A DNA stretch of 64,000 nucleotides from positions 124,001-188,000 of the forward strand of contig URPK01000003.1 of the NCBI GenBank assembly GCA_900549715.1, in the 5' to 3' direction. The notes beneath the pieces are model-generated. The model had not been told where the DNA came from, made no database searches, and saw only the letters and a list, made by a program, of their open reading frames with translations. A program made the position numbers and the translations under genes. The first letter of the stretch is position 1; each line of letters begins with the position of its first letter. The DNA is from an uncultured Collinsella sp. (GTDB lineage Bacteria; Actinomycetota; Coriobacteriia; Coriobacteriales; Coriobacteriaceae). Shown piece after piece: positions 57,904 to 64,000 of the stretch.

Positions 57904-58731
57904 GGGCACCTCTTCCGAAAGCGTATTTAACGGTTCCGGAAAAGGTTATCTACCTGCGAGAACGATAGGCAACCGGACACACATTCTGTCCGAGCGGTTA
58001 AAAGCGGGCACGGAATTTAAACGGCTGAAAAAGGGGCATCGACCTGCGCCGATGCCCCCAACGTGGACACATATTTTGTCCTATAAGCCCGGCTTTGCCC
58101 TGCAGCGTTGCCGAAACAGCATCAGGCGGTACTCGACGGTATCAAAACGCGAGTTTAGAAGCCAGTTCCCGTTATTCCCACTCTTTCACGCTCGTTTGCC
58201 GTTGTGTCAATCCAGTTAACTCCAGCTGGGTCGTCGATCTTGGCCGTCTTGCCACCGAATCCCGCCGCGTGTCTCCACGTAAGCGTTCGGCACAAATCCT
58301 GGGACAAATTCGCAAACTATTCGTCCGCACCCCAACCGCAAACCCGCAGTTTCATTTTTGTCCCGGAGACAAAAACGGGTTGGTTTTGAGGGCTCAAAAC
58401 ACCCGAATACAGGAGCCAAACCCATCGAATGATCGATTGACGACCACGGCGCGAGATAAATCGTAGCCAGTGGCTTTGCGGTCTTGCGTTTCCGCAGGTC
58501 AACAATGATGCAAAATAGATATGAACGATAGAATCGTCGCAAGTGGCTAACTCTCGTCAAAGGTTCGGAGGCGTCCTTTCGTCCCTCCAGTATCGTGCTG
58601 TATCGCTCCGTTATAATACGCTCAATGCATAAACGGTTTTCGCAACATAGTATATGTTGGAGCCTAAAGAACTACTATCCGTTCCTTTTTCTCTCGTAGG
58701 CAGGGATACATTTGATTGTCCAATATGAAGC
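57904..58731. other. Spacer with hairpins and a second attachment-like core
   Basis: 830 bases without a convincing gene. It contains a terminator-like hairpin GGGGCATCG/CGATGCCCC (58033-58058), two similar stretches GGACACACATTCTGTCC (near 57974) and GGACACATATTTTGTCC (near 58064) on either side of it, a variant guaA core TTATTCCCACTC (58172-58183), a TTTTTGTC/GACAAAAA hairpin near 58354, and a TATAAT box at 58612 that may serve the downstream operon. Confidence 0.5.
58033..58058. terminator. Hairpin in the spacer upstream of the nuclease operon
   Basis: GGGGCATCG (58033-58041) pairs with CGATGCCCC (58050-58058). Flanked by GGACACA..TGTCC-like stretches, so it may belong to an insertion-sequence end rather than to a transcript. 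Confidence 0.45.
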
Positions 58732-59865
58732 ATGCAACAACAAGTTGCTCGATCTCTCAGTAAAACCAAAGAACACCAGAGTGAAACTATCCTGCCGTCA
58801 ACTAACTATCAGGTATTTGAAATGACGTATAGATTTATCTCGACAGAAAGAGGGACTCCCAGTGGCAACAGGGCTGAAACCTGTGCTCTGTTGCATATGA
58901 TGTGTTTTGCCCCTGAACGCGATGAAATCGATTTGTTCGCCATTGACTGCTTTAATGACGTTACAGGAATGGACAACTCCTGTAATACCCTTCATGATGT
59001 GCAGTCAAAAGGCGAAACAAAAATAACCCCAGCAAAGCTGGGCGAGTATCTAGCTACGCTTTTTGAAAATAGAGCAAGCGAATTCTCAAAGTATTTCGAC
59101 ACGCTTACCCTGTTTGTCGGGGGCGTATCCCCAACCACACTTGAGAATCCGACGCTAACGGAATTTCGATTTCAACAGCTGAAGCCAAAATCGCAGGCGA
59201 GCGTCCGTGAGCATCTCATCGAGGCGTGCAAGAAGAGGCACAACGACATTCCCGACGGCCTGATCGATGACGACGCCATTGACGACTTCTTGAGCTGTGT
59301 TAGATTCGTTGTAGCAAAGAAGGACGAGACCGAGTACATCCGCGCTCTTGCGCACAACTCTTCCGCTCTTTTAACGGACAAGCGGACCCTTCTTGGTATT
59401 TTTGGAGCGATACGCGACCAACAGTCATCGCTCAAAAACCGTGCCGGAATTGCCGGAAGAGCCATAGACAGGCCTGACGCTGTCATGGATTTCGGACGCA
59501 CCATGTCAACCCGTCAGATTCGTCTGTTGGTAATTCAGCGCCTCCTCAATATGAGTTTTCTGACAGAAGAATCTCCCGACAGTTTCCGGCCTTATCTCAA
59601 TTCGCTTCCTCCGGAAATGCGAATTGAAGACGTGGAGGAAGACTGCAGGAATGAACTTTGCCTTCAGTATTTTGACAAAAACAACCTTGCTGCTTTCTGG
59701 CATCTTCTGGACGAAATCGTAGACATCATTCAGGATGACCCCAAAGCCGATATACAGCAGATTTATAGCAAGATCGGCGAAGGCACCTTAGCCTCCTGCA
59801 CTCAGCTGACCAGAAGATCTCACCTCTACTTTATTGCGACCATTAAGGATGGACTTCGCCCATGA
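58732..59865 (+). CDS. Putative dsDNA nuclease (Cap4/DUF4297-like), first gene of a defence-like pair
   Basis: 377-residue protein. The N-terminal 130 residues resemble the Cap4 (DUF4297) nuclease domain: an early acidic helix (NRAETCALLHMM), hydrophobic strands with D66/D72/D76, and HDVQSKG near 88-94, giving the E/D...D...QxK pattern of PD-(D/E)xK nucleases. The remainder is helical and unassigned (HLIEACKKRHNDIPDGLIDDDAIDDFLSCVRFVV, TLLGIFGAIRDQQSS). Its stop overlaps the start of the SMC-like gene (ATGA). The start could also be the ATG at 58822. This two-gene layout is like Lamassu (LmuA/LmuB) or ABC-3C systems. Lower GC than the core genes. Confidence 0.6.
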   Translation: MQQQVARSLSKTKEHQSETILPSTNYQVFEMTYRFISTERGTPSGNRAETCALLHMMCFAPERDEIDLFAIDCFNDVTGMDNSCNTLHDVQSKGETKITPAKLGEYLATLFENRASEFSKYFDTLTLFVGGVSPTTLENPTLTEFRFQQLKPKSQASVREHLIEACKKRHNDIPDGLIDDDAIDDFLSCVRFVVAKKDETEYIRALAHNSSALLTDKRTLLGIFGAIRDQQSSLKNRAGIAGRAIDRPDAVMDFGRTMSTRQIRLLVIQRLLNMSFLTEESPDSFRPYLNSLPPEMRIEDVEEDCRNELCLQYFDKNNLAAFWHLLDEIVDIIQDDPKADIQQIYSKIGEGTLASCTQLTRRSHLYFIATIKDGLRP

Positions 59866-61478
59866 TTAGCATCAAAACCGTTTACATAGGCAACGAGAAC
59901 GAATCCTACATCCAGGATGATTTCGCAATCGCTGGCGTGAACATCATTTCTAGCGATGAAAACCATGTTGGTAAGACCATCGTTATGCAGGCAATAATGT
60001 ATGCGCTTGGATCTGAAGCACGCTTCCCTCCAAGCTTCAAAAGCAACGAATATGTCTTTATTGTTGACCTCGAAGTTGATGGACGCGGACTTTCCATACT
60101 AAGAAACAGGGATTCGTTTGTCGTGCTGGATGGAGGAACGATTATCCCAATCGAAAGCTCGGGTGACTTTGACGTTTTCTGGAACGACCATATCTCACCT
60201 TTACCCACCATTACTAAAGATGGTAGTCAGACAATAGTGGGACTCCCTCTCTACACTCAAATTGCTTTCGTTCCTCAGGCCGGTAGAAGCACTGCCCGTA
60301 CCAGTACAAGCTATTTCAACAAAGACGACTTTAAGGAAATGGTCTATGCCTTAAAGGGCTTAGATGCTCGTACCTTGGATAAGAAATCTATTGCAGACCT
60401 CAAGAACAAGAGGAGCGCTCTTAAAACCAGAAGAGAAGAGCTTGCCAAGCAGGCATCGACACTACGTAAAATTGGAACCTCGCTTGCCGTGGTTAGCCCA
60501 ACAGCAAATAGAGAAGAGACTGCTCGTTTCATCGAGCGACTCAATTTCCTAAAGAATTCGATAGTCAGCCTCACGAATGAGCGCAACCATGCTCATACGC
60601 GCCGAGCCAAGAATCAGGCAGTAAAGAAGGAGCTGAATTCCTTAAATCGGGAAATCAAGGTCGGCTCCGTGATTTGCATGAACTGTGGATCGGATGAGAT
60701 TGGTTACAAGCTTCCAGGATCAGATTATGTGTTTGACATAACGACGAGTGAAATGAGGTCGCAAATCCTTCTGAGCGTCCAACGTAAGATCGACGCATAT
60801 CAAAAAGAGATCGAGGAGCTCGACCTGGAGATTCGCGAACTCCAAAATCAATTCAATAAGCTTGCGGATTCTAGGGAAATAACCCTGGAGGATATTTTTG
60901 CTGCACGTCAGGACTATGCCGACCTTGAAGCAATTGATCGAGAGATAACCAATATCTCGGACCAAATCGACGGTATCGACGAACAGCTCAAAGAGGCAAA
61001 AACAATCGATAAAGAGCTTAGCGAGGACAGAGCGGATTTCAATGCGGCCCTGCTAGCCACTATGAATGACGTGCGCCGCACAATCAATGAAAGTGATTCC
61101 GTCGAAGATTACACGGACCTTTTTACTACCAACAACAGCCCCTATATCGGAAGCGAAGCTACCGAGTTCTTTCTTGCAAAAACCTATTCACTTGCCAAGC
61201 ACATACATCACGGCTTACCTATTGTTATTGACTCTTTTCGCGCCGAAGAGCTATCGACAGGAAGGGAGGAACGTGTGCTCCCCCTGTTTATCGATCTCCC
61301 TAATCAGGTTATTTTCAGTGCTACCTTGAAGGGTGAAGAAGTTGGAAAATATCACGGACGTGAAGGAATTAATAGTATTGAATATATAGGCTATACGCAA
61401 AATAAGCTTCTCTCCAATCGTGACAACGAGAGGTTTTTGTCGAAAGTCGCTGATTTCGGCATCAAGCTCAATGGGTAG
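59862..61478 (+). CDS. Rad50/SMC-like ATPase, second gene of the defence-like pair
   Basis: 538-residue ABC-type ATPase. Walker A is degenerate at its start, SDENHVGKTIVMQAI, with G37-K38-T39. Residues about 170-265 and 290-400 are coiled-coil (KNKRSALKTRREELAKQ and KIDAYQKEIEELDLEIRELQNQFNKL) and flank a CxxC pair (C272/C275 in ICMNCGSDE), the position of a zinc hook. The C-terminal lobe has LPIVIDSFRAEEL as Walker B and QVIFSATLKGEE after it. It is short for SMC/Rad50, as are LmuB-type proteins. Coupled to the nuclease gene by ATGA. A predicted sensor or activator of the nuclease (inference). Confidence 0.72.
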   Translation: MISIKTVYIGNENESYIQDDFAIAGVNIISSDENHVGKTIVMQAIMYALGSEARFPPSFKSNEYVFIVDLEVDGRGLSILRNRDSFVVLDGGTIIPIESSGDFDVFWNDHISPLPTITKDGSQTIVGLPLYTQIAFVPQAGRSTARTSTSYFNKDDFKEMVYALKGLDARTLDKKSIADLKNKRSALKTRREELAKQASTLRKIGTSLAVVSPTANREETARFIERLNFLKNSIVSLTNERNHAHTRRAKNQAVKKELNSLNREIKVGSVICMNCGSDEIGYKLPGSDYVFDITTSEMRSQILLSVQRKIDAYQKEIEELDLEIRELQNQFNKLADSREITLEDIFAARQDYADLEAIDREITNISDQIDGIDEQLKEAKTIDKELSEDRADFNAALLATMNDVRRTINESDSVEDYTDLFTTNNSPYIGSEATEFFLAKTYSLAKHIHHGLPIVIDSFRAEELSTGREERVLPLFIDLPNQVIFSATLKGEEVGKYHGREGINSIEYIGYTQNKLLSNRDNERFLSKVADFGIKLNG

Positions 61479-61499
61479 GCTCCATTTGGCGCAAGGATC

Positions 61500-61535
61500 G
61501 TCCTGCATTCGCCTGTATTCACATGAATGCAGGAC
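61500..61535 (+). terminator. Hairpin after the nuclease/ATPase operon
   Basis: GTCCTGCATTC (61500-61510) and GAATGCAGGAC (61525-61535), perfect 11-bp stem, 22 bases after the stop codon. Confidence 0.65.
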
Positions 61536-62067
61536 ATCGTTGAAACGCTGATCGATTTACCCAAAAACTGTTTAGGCCGGCGGCGCAAAACCGGTTTCGC
61601 CACCCACTCATCCCTTTGCAGCATAACCATCCTATTAGCCACATTATATCCCAACAGATGGGCACCATTTATCTGGGTGCACCTGGGGCAACGGATTGAA
61701 AAACCTGCATAAGATCGTTCGCAGAACACGCAACATCAAACACGACAGAAGAGGCGAACGACAGATGCCGGACCCCGGACGATAGCACCGCGGGAGACGA
61801 GCATTCCGACCACAACCGAACAACTCCAGTTATTAGGCAGGCGCCCGCATGGGCGTCTTTTACTTTTCAGGGACTTGGCTGCCAGCTAAGGCACGCGTCT
61901 CATGGCCGTTTCGTGAAGGCACGACCAGCTCGACCCAGCTCGACCCGTCTCCGCTCCCGTCGTGCGCGCCAACCGCAATCAGGCGGTTCAATCGTCGCGC
62001 AGACGAAAACGCACGCGGGAGCGCGCGGGCGCATCGCGCGGTGCCGCACGGGAAGATTGGAGGAACC
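61536..62067. other. Spacer before the excisionase-like gene
   Basis: 530 bases with no gene seen. A hairpin GCGCCC-GCAT-GGGCGT followed by CTTTTACTTTT (61841-61867) is a likely intrinsic terminator on the plus strand. From about 61900 the composition is very GC-rich. Confidence 0.5.
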
Positions 62068-62286
62068 ATGGCACGCACAGCCGAATGCGCCGCGCCCGAG
62101 GGCAACCAAGATCGCGACGAATGGATGACGGTGATCGAGATGCAGGAGTACATGAGGGCGAGCCGAAACAAGGCGTACGGCCTCATCCGGTCGGGAAAGA
62201 TCGACTCGTACAGGCTCGGCAGGAAGCTCCTGGTTTCGAGGGCGTCAGTAGACGCCTACATCGAGTCGAGGAGCGGGAGGAAATGA
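62068..62286 (+). CDS. Excisionase-like helix-turn-helix protein
   Basis: 72-residue protein: WMTVIEMQEYMRASRNKAYGLIRSGKIDSYRLGRKLLVSRASVDAYIESRSG. This is the winged MerR/Xis-type fold (helix_turn_helix_17) of excisionases and small replication-control proteins in actinobacterial mobile elements. ATG at 62068 with TTGGAGGAACC upstream. A second truncated helix-turn-helix gene follows 78 bases downstream. No integrase is in the window. Suggests a remnant of an integrated element next to guaA. Confidence 0.85.
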   Translation: MARTAECAAPEGNQDRDEWMTVIEMQEYMRASRNKAYGLIRSGKIDSYRLGRKLLVSRASVDAYIESRSGRK

Positions 62287-62364
62287 CGGCGGCGACCGCC
62301 CCGGGAGCCGCCCGCGGCCGGGGACGCGAGGGAGCCTCGAGACGAAAGGAGCTCGAGGACAACC

Positions 62365-62487
62365 ATGACCAAGAGCATTAGCGGGAGCCAGGTGAGGCTC
62401 ATCGCATCGACCAACGCGATATTCGGCACCGACGAGGCGTGCGCGATGCTGCGTATCAGCCGCGACGCAATGTACCGGCTCGCCCCC
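62365..62487 (+). pseudogene. Truncated second helix-turn-helix gene
   Basis: MTKSISGSQVRLIASTNAIFGTDEACAMLRISRDAMYRLA begins like the second DNA-binding protein of such elements, then breaks off at about 62484, where an unrelated promoter-like sequence begins. The open frame runs on but is no longer protein-like. GACGAAAGGAGCTCGAGG lies upstream. Confidence 0.6.
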
Positions 62488-62488
62488 C

Positions 62489-62577
62489 TTGCATTCACCG
62501 CCAGCGCATGCTATAAGGTTGTTGGTGGCTCATTAAGCTACCTCCAAGTGCCGGGGGAGTCCCCCGGCTATTTTTTT
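62489..62577 (+). ncRNA. Candidate short leader or small RNA with its own promoter and terminator
   Basis: TTGCAT (62489-62494) and TATAAG (62512-62517) are 17 bases apart. About 30 bases after the expected start comes GCCGGGGG..CCCCCGGC followed by CTATTTTTTT (62550-62577). The enclosed RNA would be about 54 nt with a first hairpin GGTGGCT/AGCTACC (near 62525-62542). The DUF3800 gene starts 23 bases after the terminator. Either an attenuating leader or a free small RNA. Confidence 0.45.
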
Positions 62578-62600
62578 ATCTATTCCATTAGGAGTCCCCA

Positions 62601-63275
62601 TTGGCCAAGGAGCTCAGCATCTTCGTCGACGAGAGCGGCGACCGCGGCGGCAAAGCCCGTTACTACCTGCTCACACTCGTCTTTCACGACCAGGCAGACA
62701 GCATCGCCGGGGCGGTCACGGGCTATGAGGCCAAGCTTGCCAGGGCCGATCTCCCTAACATTCCGTTTCACTCCGAGCCTCTCATGAACGGGCACAAGGA
62801 CTATGAGTTTCTTGACATCGAGCAGCGCAAGGTGATGCTCGCCTACTTCTCCTCGTTCATCCGCAAACTTCCCATTTCCTATATCACGTTCGTCTACCGC
62901 CGCAGCCAGTTCGAAGACCCGGCAAGGCTAATGGAGCGTATGGGGCGCGATATCTCCTCTGCCATGATTGAACACCTGGGCTTCTTTCAATCCTTCGACG
63001 ATGTGAAGGTTTACTACGACAACGGTCAGGACATTGTCAAGCAGGCGCTCGACCGCTCGGTGGGCAAGGTCCTCTCAAAAGGGGTCGTCCGACGCCGCAA
63101 GACCTCGATGACCGACTACCGCCTCGAGCAAGTGGCGGATTACCTCTGCACCATCGAACTTGCCTTGGTCAAGTACGAGGCCAAGGAGAACGGTGAGACG
63201 TACAACAAGTTCTTCGGAGGTATAGGCTCTTTCAAGAGGAACTGGCTCAAGCAAGCCCGCAGCAAGCGGATATAG
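62601..63275 (+). CDS. DUF3800 protein
   Basis: 224-residue protein of the DUF3800 family, with the N-terminal signature IFVDESGDRG and C-terminal DYRLEQVADYLCTIELALVK, acidic residues that suggest an RNase H-like fold. Members are common on mobile elements and near defence genes; the activity is unknown. The TTG at 62601 has AGGAG six bases upstream and no other start fits. It lies just after a strong terminator. Confidence 0.85.
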   Translation: MAKELSIFVDESGDRGGKARYYLLTLVFHDQADSIAGAVTGYEAKLARADLPNIPFHSEPLMNGHKDYEFLDIEQRKVMLAYFSSFIRKLPISYITFVYRRSQFEDPARLMERMGRDISSAMIEHLGFFQSFDDVKVYYDNGQDIVKQALDRSVGKVLSKGVVRRRKTSMTDYRLEQVADYLCTIELALVKYEAKENGETYNKFFGGIGSFKRNWLKQARSKRI

Positions 63276-63529
63276 CTGGTCTCGCGGTTTCGCAAGGAAC
63301 GGTCAGCTCTCCTCTGGCGAGGAACCCCGGGCGACGAGCTTCGAGCGGCGGAAGCTGAAGCGCAAGTAGAAGCAGCACGGGCATTGATCGGTGCCGACAT
63401 GGGCCCAGACGTGAACAGTGCTACGTCCCCTGTTCACGGGGCGCGAAACCGCAAGGTTGCACAGAGGTTGCAAAACAAGAAGCCCCCGACCTGTTTTCGC
63501 AGGTCAGAGGCTTGAAATCAACGAATATC
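63276..63529. other. Spacer between the DUF3800 gene and guaA
   Basis: No gene. Holds an 8-bp hairpin GTGAACAG/CTGTTCAC (63411-63437) and the guaA terminator. Confidence 0.5.
63480..63513 (-). terminator. guaA terminator
   Basis: Minus strand: AAGCCTCTGACCTG, loop CGAAAA, CAGGTCGGGGGCTT, then CTTGTTTTG. Two mismatched pairs in a 14-bp stem. Confidence 0.75.
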
Positions 63530-63543
63530 GTTTACTCCCACTC
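63530..63543. other. guaA 3' end attachment-site core
   Basis: GTTTACTCCCACTC: the guaA stop codon and last codons, repeated exactly at 55728-55741, over its last 12 bases at 33361-33372, and with one change at 58172-58183, always in the same orientation. The guaA 3' end is a known integration target for genomic islands. Confidence 0.6.
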
Positions 63544-64000
63544 GATCGTCGCGGGCGGCTTGGACGTGATGTCGTAGCACACGCGGTTGGCGCCGGGGAC
63601 CTCGGCAACGATGCGGCCCGAGATGCGGGCCAGGACGTCGTAGGGCAGCTTGGCCCAGTCGGCGGTCATGGCATCGCTGGACTCGACGGCGCGCAGGATG
63701 ATCGGGCGCTGGTAGGTGCGCTCGTCGCCCATAACGCCCACGGACTTAATGTCGGGCAGGACCGCGAAATACTGCCAGCAGCTGTGCTCGGAGTTGCGCT
63801 CGCCGGTCTGCTCAAACAGACGCTGGTTGTAGGCGTCGAGCTCCTCGCGCACGATAGCGTCGGCATTCTTGAGAATCTCGAGCTTCTCCTTGTCGACCGC
63901 ACCGATGATGCGGATGGCCAGACCCGGGCCCGGGAAAGGCTGGCGGAACACGATATGACCCGGCAGGCCAAGCGCCAGACCAAGTGCGCGGACCTCGTCC
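63532..64000 (-). CDS. guaA: GMP synthase (glutamine-hydrolysing), C-terminal part
   Basis: The C-terminal 155 residues of GMP synthase, which aminates XMP to GMP with ATP and glutamine. The gene runs off the right edge. Visible are LALGLPGHIVFRQPFPGPGLAIRIIG, the substrate-binding stretch after the ATPase domain, SVGVMGDERTYQRPIILRAV, ADWAKLPYDVLARIS, and the conserved C-terminal tail NRVCYDITSKPPATIEWE that closes the dimer/XMP site. Intact to its normal end. Confidence 0.95.
   Translation of the reverse strand, partial: DEVRALGLALGLPGHIVFRQPFPGPGLAIRIIGAVDKEKLEILKNADAIVREELDAYNQRLFEQTGERNSEHSCWQYFAVLPDIKSVGVMGDERTYQRPIILRAVESSDAMTADWAKLPYDVLARISGRIVAEVPGANRVCYDITSKPPATIEWE

Noticed and set aside
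1..64000. CRISPR array
   Set aside because: No series of regularly spaced identical repeats was seen; the repeats found are isolated palindromes or inverted-repeat elements.

Overview
The window looks like a chromosomal segment of a gut Actinobacterium of the class Coriobacteriia, most likely Collinsella. This rests on the GC-rich coding sequence, the GTG/TTG starts with clear GGAGG-type ribosome binding sites, the anaerobe-type gene content (radical SAM proteins, flavodoxins, a CXXC/4Fe-4S/TlpA redox trio, a CoA-disulfide reductase) and dispersed short hairpin repeats. No rRNA, tRNA or CRISPR array was seen. The genus is an inference; no database search was possible.

Layout. 1-8.6 kb is ordinary housekeeping and signalling: a ClC channel (cut by the left edge), a LOG-family protein, a two-helix potassium channel, a hybrid histidine kinase with two extracellular solute-binding domains, a PPOX flavoprotein, a MalY-type aminotransferase, TrmO, a three-domain XRE/zinc-ribbon/TipAS regulator and a small glutaredoxin. 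8.6-9.9 kb is a repeat-rich spacer holding two copies of a terminator-plus-hairpin cassette, a 245-bp element with inverted ends, and an orphan ribbon-helix-helix gene. 9.9-14.6 kb has a Dus enzyme and a LysR-controlled aldo/keto reductase and flavodoxin operon. 14.8-21.0 kb is a magnesium-transport island: two MgtA-type P-ATPases, a receiver-less winged-helix regulator and a 51-residue membrane peptide. 21-33.3 kb holds a decayed gene copy, a palindromic 168-bp element, two membrane proteins, a fused ABC exporter, a CoA-disulfide reductase/rhodanese, and a redox trio opposite an OmpR-type two-component system.

From 33.3 kb the character changes. A stray guaA 3' end lies at 33.36 kb and the real guaA 3' end at 63.53 kb. 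Further copies of the same 12-14 base guaA-terminal sequence lie at 55.73 and 58.17 kb, which suggests accretion of islands at the guaA attachment site. Between them are a LuxR regulator beside a very large exported protein with a one-base frameshift, a self-regulated XRE/membrane-protein pair, a divergent type IIA topoisomerase pair, a DUF4143 ATPase, three consecutive sirtuin-like genes under a TetR regulator (with a second truncated copy of the TetR/sirtuin unit), a radical SAM gene pair, a GNAT enzyme, several gene remnants, a RES-domain protein, a decayed IS1249-like transposase, a two-gene nuclease plus Rad50/SMC-like ATPase operon, an excisionase-like gene, a candidate 54-nt leader or small RNA, and a DUF3800 protein.

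The strongest candidates for a new system are the nuclease/SMC-like pair at 58.7-61.5 kb, which resembles Lamassu or ABC-3C defence modules, and the three-sirtuin operon at 48.4-50.9 kb. In the sirtuin operon the catalytic histidine position holds Gln in two members and Glu in the third, and the usual macrodomain, GcvH-L and lipoate-ligase partners are absent.
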